Source of the DNA: Ectobius pallidus
Taxonomy: Eukaryota > Arthropoda > Insecta > Blattodea > Ectobiidae
Direction of reading: 5' to 3'
Assembly: GCA_964059195.1 (NCBI GenBank)
Contig: CAXKWD010000001.1
Coordinates: 215,830,484 to 215,894,483 of the forward strand
DNA: 64,000 nt
The notes under the pieces are model-generated. The model was not told where the DNA came from and did not search any database. It saw only the letters and a program-made list of their open reading frames with translations. This document shows, piece by piece, positions 41,804 to 52,185 of the stretch (positions are counted from its first letter, which is position 1; each line of letters starts with the position of its first letter). The position numbers and the translations under genes were made by a program.

Positions 41804-42400
41804 GGAAAATTATGGGACCAATTTGTGAGAATAACATATACAAACTGAGACCAAAAAAGGAGTTATACAAACAAACAGAAAAAATAGGCCATGCTTTCAG
41901 GAAAAGAAGATTAAGATTCTATGGGCATATTTTCAGAATGGAAAGAGACAGACTTACCAAACAAAATTTTGATCACTATGTAAGTAAAACGGTCAAGAAA
42001 ACCACCATTAACGGCCGTGGGTGTCGGCATGCTGACCACATGCCCCCAATCCTGCCATCTGCCTACGGGAGATGACGCAGCGGTCGGGTGGTAGGCCAAG
42101 TCCCTCCAGGGATGTAGCGCCACGGAGTAGTAGTATGTAAGTAAAAAAACTAAACCCACATTTTTCAAGAAGTTGAAGAAGATTTGAAATTACTCAACAT
42201 CAAAAAGGAGGATATTGCAAACAGAGAAAAGTTTAGGAAAGCAATATTTGATGGCGAATTTCCAGAGAAACCCAAGAAGAAAACGGGAAGTAAATGGACG
42301 GAAGAACGGAAACAGCAACATCGCGAAAGGATGAAGAGGTTTTGGGAAGACAAGATTAAGACAACTGTTTCACGTGGTCCTAAGCTGGCCTAATCAAAAG
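41804..42400 (+). pseudogene. LINE-D C-terminal fragment, copy 2, split by SINE-1
   Basis: Before the SINE: KIMGPICENNIYKLRPKKEL, RKRRLRFYGHIFRM and DRLTKQNFDHYVSK. After it: DLKLLNIKKEDIANREKFRK, FPEKPKKKTGSKWTEERKQQ, HRERMKRFWEDKIK to a stop at 42391. Removing the SINE restores one reading direction. The C-terminal WTEERK..H...MK.(F/Y)W box fits the same LINE group as copy 1. Confidence 0.78.
41990..42133 (+). repeat. SINE-1, 5'-truncated, 13-bp duplication in LINE-D
   Basis: GGCCGTGGGTGTCGGCATGC... GGGATGTAGCGCCACGGAG with TAGTAG tail. Flanks TATGTAAGTAAAA at 41977-41989 and 42134-42146 are identical. Confidence 0.85.
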
Positions 42401-42407
42401 GAAAATA

Positions 42408-42415
42408 ACAACAAC

Positions 42416-42472
<57 letters not shown>
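42408..42472. repeat. (AAT)n microsatellite after LINE-D
   Basis: AACAACAACAATAATAAT... about 18 units, at the 3' side of the LINE-D copy. Confidence 0.95.
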
Positions 42473-42473
<1 letters not shown>

Positions 42474-42850
42474 TTATCTAGGATAGTCTACTGCTTTGTA
42501 TTCTGAACAACAGGGCAGCATGCGGTCGTTTATTTATTTATCATAGCAATGCACAGGTGAAACTGTGAGTGTATACTGGTAATTAGAGGCTCACAGGTTA
42601 ACTGTAAATACTGCACACAGCACGCGAGAATAAAAGGAACTGAACTAACATACCATGAATTATTTCACGTTGCCTGACCTAGCCGTCTTGCTGCTTGCAT
42701 GTTCATTAATAGAAAAATAGAGCAGAGGTGAACATTTTAAAGATAATTTGTTCACTAACTCTGTTTTACAGAAGCAGCTGACAGCCTCAGTCAATTGTAA
42801 TTATCAGACAAAGGGCTTACTACTTGTATTTTATTTTCAAGTACCCGTAT
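42473..42850. other. no recognisable feature
   Basis: Single-copy here. Confidence 0.5.
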
Positions 42851-43350
42851 AGCTATTTATGTATCAAGTACGCAAAATAACGCTTTGCGTATTTAGTAAA
42901 TTTTAGTAAAAGCTCTTTAAATTGTATGAAATGAAATAAAAATACCGTATAATTAATTATAAAAGCCATAGCCACCCATTTGTTGACGCCATATTTTCAC
43001 AGCCACCTGAATCTTATGCTATGAACCAACATGAAATGCGGATGTAGATGGCAGTGCGGGTTTCTTATGAATACTTATAGCTATGTTGGCTTCGGCCTAT
43101 ATTTGTTGTTATATTATTAAGTGTTTTGTAAACAAAAAACCTGGTAAAGTTTCTGATTAACTTAAAGAAACAATGTTGCCTTATATTTATTGTTTTATGG
43201 TCAAGTATTTTGTTTCAAACCCTGTTACGGTTGGTATGACTGGTCACTGTCATCTGGATTTTTCAGTTGCCATGACAACTGATAAAGTGCTACTTTTCGG
43301 CGTGTTCAAGCAGTTGTTTTACAGAGCGTTTACTAAAACATATTTTATTG
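42851..43350 (+). repeat. repeat I, copy 2
   Basis: AGCTATTTATGTATCAAGTA ... ATACCGTATAATTAATTATA ... TTCGGCGTGTTCAAGCAG ... TACTAAAACATATTTTATTG. The same ends as 20180-21056, shorter interior. Confidence 0.6.
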
Positions 43351-43379
43351 AATAATAATAGTAATTTATCTAAATTAAA

Positions 43380-43658
43380 CTCCATGGCGCTACATCCCCG
43401 AGGGGAGTAGACCTATCACCCGATCGCTGCTTCATCTACCATAGGCAAATGGCAGAACTGGGGGCATGTGGTCAGCGTGACGGCACCCACGGCCGTCAAT
43501 GATGGTTTCCGTAACCGGAGCCGCTACTTCTCTATGAGGAGGAGTGTACCCCGTTCCAGACCTTCCTTCCTCAGAAAAAACCGAGAAGGTATCTGGGATC
43601 GAACCAAGGCTTGCGAATCTGTAGCCAGCGATGCTATCCATGAGACCATGCAGGCGGT
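43380..43658 (-). repeat. tRNA-derived SINE-1, full copy
   Basis: The minus strand runs from ACCGCCTGCATGGTCTCATG, with a B-box-like GGTTCGATCCC (plus GGGATCGAACC at about 43598), to the GGGGATGTAGCGCCATGGAG end. It is followed by an AAT array on the head side (43661-43706). Confidence 0.8.
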
Positions 43659-43660
43659 AA

Positions 43661-43705
<45 letters not shown>

Positions 43706-43706
43706 T
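43661..43706. repeat. (AAT)n microsatellite
   Basis: About 14 units adjacent to the SINE-1 head. Confidence 0.95.
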
Positions 43707-44261
43707 AACCTAGCAAAACGAGGTCTGTTCTAACTCAACAGTTCGGTATTTCAATGTCTGTCAGCTAGATTACTGAATTATGAAGTCCCGACCGAACGCT
43801 TTCTTGAATTTTCTTCCAATTTTGCAGAAACGTTTCTTGAAACCATGAAATACGACCTTAGTTATGTATAAGGATTTTTATAATTTGTTTCCGTTTAGAA
43901 ATGATAGCCTTAATAATAAATACACTGAAATATTTCTACGGCAAAGAGTGGAAGTACAGAATAGCTCCGATTGCATGAAATCAGCGTGTATATTAGTACA
44001 GTTCCTAACAGTTCCGCATTGGACATATTCAATGCGTGTAGCCCCGCACTATTATCTGTAGAGCGCAGCAGTGCAGTATTCAAGTGGCCAGTTATGTTAT
44101 GCGTTGTAGCCTACTATTAACTTAACGTTAAGAAGACCTGGCCACTCTTATCTTGACCTTATGTTCAATTAATGGAGTTAAGAAGTGTCGTTTGGATCGC
44201 AATGCATTAATATGCAACAATATGATTTTCTTCAAAGTTAACTATACCACCGTGCGAGGTG
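43707..44261. other. no recognisable gene
   Basis: GAGGTCTGTTCTAACTCAACAGTTCGG at 43720 resembles 8665 (GAGGTCCTGTTCTAAACCGA), a short dispersed repeat. The 65-codon frame at 43864 has no motif. Confidence 0.45.
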
Positions 44262-44585
44262 GCCGAGATGGTAACGTCTTGGACTCGCATTCGGGAGGTC
44301 CCAGGTTCAAATCCCGGGTCCGGCCAATTTGATATTTTGATATCGATTTTTTCATGATTTCCCTAGTCGTCAAGCAAATGTCATACCACGAATCATCCTC
44401 ACCATTTCGTCCTGTATCGTATCAATTTAAATTTATATCAGTTGAAATTTACTCCATTAAATACACCGACAGTAGAAACAATTGACAAGCAATAGTTTCA
44501 TGGCCTACCCTACTCTATAGACACAGATCCGGAGCTCCTGATATACCCTCGAAGCTAAAAAAAGAAGTATAAACACAGCTGAAAT
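44262..44585 (+). repeat. tRNA-derived SINE-6, complete
   Basis: Head GTGCGAGGTGGCCGAGATGG (A box GTGGCCGAGATGG) ... CCCAGGTTCAAATCCCGGGT (B box). The body is about 240 bases ending AAGCTAAAAAAAGAAGTATA and AAATAAAAAAA. The head imitates a type II (long variable arm) tRNA such as tRNA-Ser/Leu, but the body and the second copy at 30519-30812 identify it as a SINE. Confidence 0.8.
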
Positions 44586-45125
44586 AAAAAAAATCCCTTT
44601 AGGCAGGCCTACAGGCTGAGGTAGAATTCGAAGTGCTTTTGGTTTAATTTATTGTCGCTGCGCAGCACTCTTCTTCTTTAGCCTTGGCATGACAAACACG
44701 CAATAATAGCTGCAAAAAAGAGGAGAGCACTTTTTCATACATTCGCCTTATATGAGAGCTATCGAGAAACTAGTTTTTCATTTGTAGAGTACCGTACTAA
44801 TCAAGAGCTTTTCAACGATACCCCACAAGACGTGGTTTAAAAAATTTCGAATTTCCATCCCCCATCCCCACTCGTACCCCCAAAACCACCAAACCGTTGG
44901 TGTCACTGTGAACTCCATAGGGAGTACTCTAATTTATTCAAACAAAGTTTCCTCCTATACTTCATAGGCGCCGAGATATAAATTTTTCAAAATTTCAACC
45001 CCCTCCTCCGACCCTCCCCTTGGGCCAATTTTGCTCATTAACGAACTTGTCCGAAAAATTGGGCCTAGAAATAACATAATAAAATTTGGTTCAAATATCT
45101 TCAAAATTACGGCGATATATATATA

Positions 45126-45718
45126 TCTTCTCTATATATATAAAAGGCTTTGTCCTGACTGACAGGAATCAACGCAGAGCCTAAACTATAACAAGTAGAG
45201 ACTTGGAATTTTGACAGTACCTTCGTTTCATAATGTAGGTGCTCACTAAGAAAGGATTTTGAAAAATTCTGATTTTAAATGCCAAAAATCAAATGTTTTT
45301 GAGAATACTTAATCCCTTCTTACACAGAATTATCGAATCCGAATCACATTTGACATTAAAACATATTGTTGCCAGTGGGTTTCAGATGGGTTTGGAATTA
45401 AATTAAATAGAAGTTTGTCAATTACAGTTGGCTTTGTCTATTTTTGCCATACCTTGGAAATTAAACTTTCGCGATCGCTTGAATGTTGTAAGCCCTAATA
45501 TGGTCAACTATTGTTTTATTTGGACGAAACTCACTATACAGGGGTTTTCTGGACCAAGGAACTCGAATCTGAAGTCGCTTTTACCAGCCGATGCTATCTA
45601 ATCGTGGTATGTAGTCCACGTGATTTAGGTGTTAATAAATATAATGATTTAACTATTATGCACTTAATTTTTAATTTTTGAAATAATTATCGCGGGCGAA
45701 GCCGCGGGCACATGCTAG
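45126..45718 (+). mobile_element. Helitron-like family 1, full length, in repeat C
   Basis: A|TCTTCTCTATATATATAAA start, GGCTTTGTCCTGACTGACAG, CGCGGGCGAAGCCGCGG hairpin, then CATG and CTAG|T. 593 bases, with a body almost identical to 17421-18031. Confidence 0.8.
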
Positions 45719-46005
45719 TATATATATATATAAATATCACAAAACATTTTTTGAACTGCCGGTGGTCTCGTACTTAGGGAGGCATGAAACGTAAAGATAT
45801 GAAAGAATTTTACGAAACTCACTATACAGGGGTTTTCTGGACCAAGGAACTCGAATCTGAAGTCGCTTTTACCAGCCGATGCTATCTAATCGTGGTATGT
45901 AGTCCTCGTGATTTAGGTGTTAATAAATATAATGATTTAACTATTATGCACTTAATTTTTAATTTTTGAAATAATTATCGCGGGCGAAGCCGCGGGCACA
46001 TGCTA

Positions 46006-46058
<53 letters not shown>

Positions 46059-46132
46059 CACAAAACATTTTTTGAACTGGCGGTGGTCTCGTACTTAGAG
46101 AGGCATGAAACGTAAAGATATGAAAGAATTTT
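45524..46132 (+). repeat. tandem duplication of about 288-320 bp across the Helitron end
   Basis: Unit 1 (45524-45811) starts ACGAAACTCACTATACAGGG inside the Helitron and ends GAAAGAATTTT in repeat C. Unit 2 starts with the same words at 45812 and ends at about 46132. The second unit is longer because its (TA)n has expanded from about 7 to about 28 repeats. Confidence 0.82.
45998..46054. repeat. (TA)n microsatellite, expanded in unit 2
   Basis: About 28 TA units, against about 7 at the equivalent place in unit 1 (45719-45732). Confidence 0.95.
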
Positions 46133-46195
46133 TCGAAAGTCAAGACATGGTATCGATCCCAATAGGTAGATTTTTCTTTTAAATCTACCTAAAAA

Positions 46196-46865
46196 AAGTT
46201 AACTATATCGTTTATAGAGATTAAATAATTTTTTAGACATTGAGCACTAATTGAATATTTAATTCCTTGCGCTCGCTAGAGAAGCCCACTTTTTTGTCAT
46301 TTGCTTGGGGTTTCTCCCAGCCGAAGATAGCTGGGTCTAGCGCTTCAAGACAATGTTTTAATTAGCATGAGGGGAGGTTGCCATAGCAACAAAACCTTCA
46401 TGACGAATTTCGAGGCAAGATCTGCTGGCACGCTCTTTTCTTTGGCGGCGGGTCAGGTGTCTGTCTGTTTTTCTATTGACCCCAGATAATCGGAGAAACG
46501 TCGAATTAAGAAATATCAACGACCTGACGAAGATGGATCCTGCTTTGACCTTCCGGGTAGAGAGTTAGGTGCACTGCTGTTAATTCTACAGTTCGTGACG
46601 ACAATGTCAGAGGTCAGCACCGCGCTGCAGGCGAAAACAATGCACTTTCCTGCAAATGTCAGCGCTATTTCGTCCATCGAACACAATTATAACTGCACGA
46701 AAATCACCAGGACTGAAGTAAAATATCACGTCTTTCTGGGAATTACATTGTATAGATCTGAATTGCAGTTTGAAAACACTCTTCAATAACAATCTACCCT
46801 ATTATCTTATTTTATTCTCATTTAATCGTGATTTCAGGGGAGGGAGGACCTATTAGATTAGTTAC
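46196..46865. other. no recognisable gene
   Basis: GC-richer than its neighbours near 46260-46580. The two 61-64-codon frames on opposite strands at 46595-46792 have no known motif. Could be single-copy host DNA. Confidence 0.4.
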
Positions 46866-47342
46866 GGTCAACCGATTTGGTCCAATATTAATAGGCTTCT
46901 TCCCATGGCGTTAAAAATGCGTATATCAAGCCTCATGAAAATCCGATAAAGCGTATTTGAGTTATCGCGCGTAATGGCACACGCACAGACAGACATACAG
47001 ACATTCTGGCACTTAATAAATGGATGTACAACACCTCTATGCAAGAATAAGGGCAGGAATGATTATTCAATTAATACTAATGAATTTGATAAATTCTTTC
47101 TAATATATTACCATAAAATAGGCACTAAATTGGGCATTACTCGGTGCCGGTCAACCGATTTGGTCCAATAGCAATAGGCTTCTTCCCATGGACATTATAA
47201 ATGCGTACCAAGTCTCATAAAAATACGATAAAGCTTATTTGAGTTATCGCGCATACAGACACACGGACAGACAGACGGATACTAAGTTAATACATTTTCC
47301 CGTCCCCAACACAATCTCATAAAGTACCATTCTGGCACTAAA
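46866..47342 (-). repeat. repeat family A, two units in tandem
   Basis: Minus orientation. The unit at 47100-47342 ends at CATTCTGGCACTAAAT, and a second unit at 46866-47025 ends at CATTCTGGCACTTAATAAAT. Both have CGGTCAACCGATTTGGTCCA and TTGAGTTATCGCGC. Confidence 0.7.
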
Positions 47343-47644
47343 TAAAACGAAACATATGATCGTCTTCAGATTTTTCTAAGAGATGCAGCGTGGGAAATGG
47401 TCCGTGGAGAATTCGATCTGGCGCACCGCCAACACAACACAAACAAAAAGGTCGCCTACTCCAGTCCCGACCCGGGCACTTCATCCTGAGGAAGTTCAGT
47501 GGAGGATCCAATGTGTGTTCAGTGGCGGGCAACTGATTTATCTACCAGTAGCGAAGCAAGGACAAGCAATTTATTAGATGTCCGTTGCGAGTGGGAAATT
47601 TCTGTTTAAAATTTCAATATTTCCGTGTTATTATTAATTTCGAA
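47343..47644. other. no recognisable feature
   Basis: Overlapping 64-codon frames on both strands, without known motifs. Confidence 0.45.
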
Positions 47645-47862
47645 ATCGCCTGTGTGGTTTCGTGGTTAGCGTCCGAAGGCCTGGATTTGATTCCTAGCAC
47701 ATCCTCGGATTTTTCAGAGGCATGAAGGTCTGGAATGGGGTTCACTCAGCATCGTGATACAAACTGAAGACTCACTTGATTGAGAAGTAGCGGCTTTGAT
47801 CACGGAATCATCACTAAATGGCCATGGGTGTAGGCATGCAGCCTACAGGGAGATCCAATGAA
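47645..47862 (+). repeat. SINE-1, decayed copy
   Basis: TGTGTGGTTTCGTGGTTAGC, GGATTTGATTCCTAGC, TTGAGAAGTAGCGGCTTTGA and GGCCATGGGTGTAGGCATGC. The 3' third is lost. Confidence 0.65.
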
Positions 47863-48000
47863 CTATGAACCAGCTGCGCGGTGTTTTTCCACTGGGCATG
47901 TGGAAATATTTATTTTGCTACATTCAAAGTCACGCTGTTGACGCTGGCTTTGGCAAACAGCAACTAAACTGTTGAAATTAAAACCATACAAAATAACAAC

Positions 48001-48360
48001 TATGGCACATGCTCTTCAACAAGGTGATTCTGTATGTCCCCTGCAGAAATTCGGCTGGGAGGTGTTTAAACATCCACCCTACAGCCCGGACCTCGCTCCC
48101 AGTGATTTTCATCTTTTCCTACACCTTACGAAATGACAGAGAATGACAGACAGGCGAAGGTGGTTGTCACACGGTGGTTCAAATCCCAGGCGGCACCCTT
48201 CTACGACACAGGTATTCAAAAGTTGATGCCACGGTAAGACAAATGTTTGAATTCCGGTGGGGAATATGTTGAAAAATAGCTGTACACTTGCTGTATATGT
48301 TGCAATGAATATTGCCTCAGGAAAACTTACTTTGTGGACGGCCCTCGTAGTTCACTGTGT
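48001..48360 (+). pseudogene. mariner transposase C-terminal fragment
   Basis: Frame KFGWEVFKHPPYSPDLAPSD, FHLFLHL, a shift, then AKVVVTRWFKSQAAPFYDTG, IQKLMPR, a stop, DKCLN..GEYVEK and a stop. PPYSPDLAPSD is the third catalytic aspartate motif of DD34D mariners. The 3' end (GTGGACGGCCCTCGTAG) may be a decayed terminal repeat. No 5' half or left terminus is seen. Confidence 0.78.
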
Positions 48361-48381
48361 CTCCCTGCACAAGCCCACAAC

Positions 48382-48890
48382 CAGCGATGGGAAGTAATTA
48401 AGTAAAAGTAATCGGATTACAGTAACAATTCCTTTTTTGGTCCCATTTACTTGTAATCAATACTTTTAAAAAAAAATGTAATTTCTACTTGTAATTTACT
48501 TCTGGAAATAAAATTGTAATTGTTACAATTTAGTAGTCATTAGTATTAGTATCATTCTCGCTTGCTATATCGTCATCACTACTGTTTTTGCAACTAATAT
48601 CCAAATTAGAGTTAATATTAACAAAAAGTTACTCAATGTTTCCAAAAACATTCTCATTGATGTGTTTTTTGTTTTTTTGTTTGTTCAATAATAATTTGGG
48701 CTTGTGCCCAAAAAAACAAAAACAAGGAATTTTTAAGTACTGCCATTTTGTGAAGTAATTTCAAATGTAATTGTAATTTTACTGATTACTTTTTGAAATA
48801 ATAATTTGTAATTGTAGTTAAGTAAAATGACTCTCAGGTAATTGTAATTCAGCCCAATTACTTTCTTTTTTTGTACTTTTCCCAACACCG
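48382..48890. mobile_element. hAT-like nonautonomous element, complete, 509 bp
   Basis: Ends CAGCGATGGGAAGTA and complement CGGTGTTGGGAAAAGTA. Flanks are CCCACAAC (48374-48381) and CCCACAAT (48891-48898), 7 of 8 matching. The body is AT-rich without coding. This is the reference copy for the truncated element at 1-374. Confidence 0.8.
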
Positions 48891-48898
48891 CCCACAAT

Positions 48899-48960
48899 TA
48901 TGCCATCTGCCTAAGGTAGTCTGGTGGTAGGCCTAGTCCTTTCAGGGATGCAGATTTTGC
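48899..48960 (+). repeat. SINE-1 3' fragment
   Basis: ATGCCATCTGCCTAAGGTAG ... GTGGTAGGCCTAGTCCTTTC, AGGGATGCAG, close to the SINE-1 3' region. Confidence 0.55.
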
Positions 48961-49265
48961 CCTTTGTTCCTTGTATCAAGAAAAACTAATAGTTTTGAGA
49001 CATCGCGCGGACGCCCCTGGCTGAAGATAACCAGCTGATGGACTGGCACACTTGCAGTGGTCAATGTCAGCAAGAAGAACCGGTTTCCTTCAGTTCATTC
49101 CACTTGGAAGTCTCGCCCACTCCACATGCAATTCAATTATGAAGAGGAGTACTCTTTGAAGACTCTTATGCCATTAAGCACTGTCAAGTATGGTAGGTCT
49201 ACATTTGAATTTTTCTACCTTGTTAATAATTTAATTTTTTGTTATTGAGGAATATTTCACAATAC
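48961..49265. other. no recognisable feature
   Basis: A 63-codon frame at 49057-49248 has no known motif. Confidence 0.45.
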
Positions 49266-49274
49266 AATGGTTTT

Positions 49275-49610
49275 CCTTCATCCCATAACAATCTTTTGCC
49301 TCCAAAAGTCCCTGTCCATAGCATCTTCTTCACTTAATCCTTTTCTCGCCATACTCCTTTTCACCCCATCCATCCAGCACTCTTTGTGCTTCCCTCTTCT
49401 TCTTTTTCCTTCTACTTTCCAATCCAAAATTGTCTTGGGTATTCCATCCTCTGTCATTCTGAGTACATGTCCATACCATCTCAAGCGTCTTTCTTCTACA
49501 ATTTCCAAAATATTCTTTTCAACTTGCATTATTTCCATTATTCTATTATTCTGAATTTTTTCTTTCCTGGATTTTCTTGCTGAATGCCTCCAAAAATCCA
49601 TTTCTAATAC

Positions 49611-49613
<3 letters not shown>
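49275..49613 (-). pseudogene. LINE C-terminal fragment (WYGHV type)
   Basis: An uninterrupted 111-codon minus frame: EMDFWRHSARKSRKEKIQNN, ILEIVEERRLRWYGHVLRMT, EDGIPKTILDWKVEGKRRRG and ECWMDGVKRSMARKGLSEED, to a stop at about 49278. RRLRWYGHV.RM...G+RRRG...W.D is the C-terminal zone of a non-LTR retrotransposon. It differs from LINE-D and the RTE-like family. The absence of stops suggests a relatively young copy. A TAA array adjoins its upstream side. Confidence 0.75.

Positions 49614-49665
<52 letters not shown>
49614..49665. repeat. (AAT)n microsatellite
   Basis: About 17 units at the upstream side of the LINE fragment. Confidence 0.95.
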
Positions 49666-49739
49666 CAAAGATTCAACATGGACAATGAAAATATAAACAT
49701 GATGACAACAAACGAGGTCCAACCTACATGCACTAAACT

Positions 49740-50130
49740 AAACTCCGTGGCGCTACATCCTGAAGGGACAAGGCCTACCACCCTACCGCTGCGTCATCTA
49801 CCATAGGCAGATGGCAGGTCTGGGGGCATGTGGTTAGCATGCCGACACCCACGGCCGTTAATGGTTGTTACCATGACCGGAGCCGCTACTTCTCTTTCTT
49901 GCATTTATAGATAATGTAAACAGGTATCTAAAAAAATCTATTGCATGTAACAGAATTTCTTAATATATATAAATAAATAAAGTTAAACATCCTCAATTTA
50001 AATCACGAGGATGAGTGCACCCCGTTCCAGACCTCCTTACATCAGAAAAATCCGAGGAAGTACCGGGGATCGAACCCGGGCCGACGGATCTGTAGTCAGA
50101 AACGCTAACCATTAGACCATGCCGTCGGTC
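49740..50130 (-). repeat. SINE-1 with an 85-base insert
   Basis: The head (minus) has B-box GGTTCGATCCC (plus GGGATCGAACCC at 50068), and the 3' end is at GGCGCTACATCC (49750). The region 49900-49988, between GAGCCGCTACTTCTCT and CCTCAATTTAAATCACGAGG, is extra compared with 53688-53958. Confidence 0.8.
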
Positions 50131-50136
50131 AAAATT

Positions 50137-50518
50137 TGACTCCAAATATTAATGAGAAGTGGAGATTTACTACAGGTCATCCTAGGCTCTCAATGCTACA
50201 GGCAGCACAGAACATTTATATTAAAAAGGGAATTTACAAAATTTCTTCAATATGATAAAAATAGCTAAATAAAATTAACATAATAAGGGGTTTATGTAGC
50301 ACACATCTAGGTAATTTTTCTTCTTCATTTTTTCTTTATGAAAAACGGCCAAATTTCATGTTTCTTTGTTCTTCAAAAACCTGTAGAATCCATATATAAG
50401 CACCCGATTTCTTGCAGGAACAGGTCTAATGTAAATATAAATACAACAATAATCCAGTTGAAAGCATTCCTTTTGTATGAGAAATTAATTACACAAAAAA
50501 AACTTCAATGCCTTTGAT
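50137..50518. other. no recognisable feature
   Basis: AT-rich; single-copy here. Confidence 0.5.
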
Positions 50519-50752
50519 TACTTACTTACTCAATGGCAATAGAACAATTCCTAAGCAAGCTAAAAGAATATTATCTATTTCATGTGAACCCGAAGGTTCA
50601 TTGCCGCGCTTACCTGAGCCTGCCATTCAACCCTATCCTGTTATAAGTCCATCCAACCATCCCTCTCAAATCCTATTTCTCTTAAATCTATCCTAATATT
50701 GTCCTCGCACCTACGTCTAGGTCATCCAACTGGTCTTTTCCCTTCAATTAGG
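50519..50752 (-). pseudogene. RTE-like LINE tail, copy 4
   Basis: 3' UTR (TTACTCAATGGCAATAGAAC) and C-terminal codons (GAACCCGAAGGTTCATTGCC, CACCTACGTCTAGGTCATCC) on the minus strand. Confidence 0.75.
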
Positions 50753-51111
50753 AATTAAAATCTAAATAGGATTCTGAAGAACTACTCGATCTAGCCAACT
50801 ACTTCAGCTGCAGTAATGACAAAATCACAAAGGTTTCTTAAGTTAAAGTTAATTGGGGTTCGTTGCCTTGATATCGGTTGCAAGAAATACTGACTTTTCA
50901 AGATGGTCCTTGCCAGGAATGAGTATTCTCTGGAACTGTTCCTATTTTAGCACATCTTCCAAAACTTGAATATCCCACCTGCCTGGCATGTAGGAACAGG
51001 CATGTGAAGGTGGACCAGTTTCTACAACAAGGCTACTCAACTGCATAATAGAATATTAACAGGGAATTTTCCTACGAAAGAGTTAAGAAACGTAACACTG
51101 GTTAAATGCAT
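50753..51111. other. no recognisable feature
   Basis: No repeats or long frames recognised. Confidence 0.5.
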
Positions 51112-51119
51112 AATGCATC

Positions 51120-51865
51120 CAAGGGCGCCCATATGATATTTTCTAGGGGGGGGGCAATTTTTTCATTAATTTATTTTTTGTCGTGTTAACTTCTTGAGTC
51201 AATTTGTAACACTGTATTAATAATATATTAAGTGCAACAATGACGTAGCAAGAAAAATAATTTCTGGGAGGATCGAAAGTACCGGTATGGAATACCCCCA
51301 AGAAAGGGGGGTCTGGGGACCACCCCCGGAAATTTTTAAATACTGAACCAATAGAAATGACATTTTACGCTATTTTAGCACTGAAATACTAGTTAGGACA
51401 TTTTTTTACCATACTCTATAAGACATACCAACATAAAGAAGAAATTGTTACCTAAGTTGGGGGTCCACCCCCGTAAAATTTTTAAATATTGAACTAAATC
51501 ACATTTTACGCTATTTTAGCACTGGAAAACTAGTTAGCAAATTTGTTTACCATATTATAACAAAGTAACTGCTATAGGCTATCATATTTGACACTCCAAC
51601 AAAATTATTTTATTTAATAAATATATTTTTAAATTACAAAAATAGAATATTAGGTTTTGATTTTTAAGGGTCTAGACCCCATGGACCCCCCTTTGCTAAT
51701 CCACTGTGGATTCTGCTTCCTTGATGTCGGTTTTTGTAGAACTTCTGCAGAATATGTATGTCTCCACTGACTTTTAAATAATTGTCCTAAAAGAAACTAT
51801 AATTATTAATATACATTTTTTCCTTTCCCTGAGAGCTAGGTGGGGCCACGGGTAAGGCGCCCATG
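51120..51865. mobile_element. hAT-like element, 746 bp, GGCGCCC terminus
   Basis: The left CAAGGGCGCCCATATGATAT and complement of the right CATGGGCGCCTTACCC are flanked by AATGCATC (51112-51119) and AATGCATA (51866-51873), 7 of 8 matching. It is followed by a poly-G tract. The interior has two copies of a GGGGTC...ACCCCCG...ATTTTTAAATA unit of about 180 bases. No transposase frame. Confidence 0.75.
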
Positions 51866-51887
51866 AATGCATACCCTTATAGTGCAA

Positions 51888-52018
51888 ATTAACTCGAAAG
51901 AAAAATTTAAATCAATGTAAAATGTATAGAATAGGGTACGTGAAATAAACTAATCATTGTAATTGTTTTCTTTGCAGTCCGGCACGGCTTAGTAATTTGC
52001 GTAAGAAACTGGGTCTCG
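51888..52018. repeat. repeat E, copy 2
   Basis: ATTGTTTTCTTTGCAG|TCCGGCACGG preceded by AGGGTACGTGAAATAAACTA. See the copy at 12601. Confidence 0.55.
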
Positions 52019-52185
52019 AGAATTTTGAATGTTTTTGGAGAATAGTAGATAAAAACACGAAGTTTTCGGAATATTTCCGTCTAATACAAGCCAGATATTA
52101 AGTTTCTGGCTCATCTGCAAGTGGGCCAACAATTATGTCAGCGAATGAATTAGTCACGCGACTTTGTAGTACAGTGAAACCGTTA

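Larger units (their letters stand above)
44592..46195 (+). repeat. repeat C, copy 2, split by a Helitron and a duplication
   Basis: The unit runs from CCTTTAGGCAGGCCTACAGG to about 45125, where the Helitron at 45126-45718 is inserted in its TA-rich zone. It continues with CACAAAACATTTTTTGAACT, is interrupted again by a duplicated Helitron piece (45812-46010), and finishes at GGTAGATTTTTCTTTTAAAT (46190). Confidence 0.65.

Noticed and set aside
41454..41828. 124-codon frame and its neighbours at 41495-42075
   Set aside because: Composed of a SINE-7 head, AAT arrays (poly-I/N) and LINE-D debris.
44262..44335. possible tRNA-Ser/Leu gene
   Set aside because: Attached 240-base body and a second copy at 30519-30812 show it is SINE-6.
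45126..46010. CRISPR-like or satellite array because of the repeated CGCGGGCGAAGCCGCGG
   Set aside because: Only Helitron ends and a local duplication; no regular spacers, and the genome is eukaryotic.
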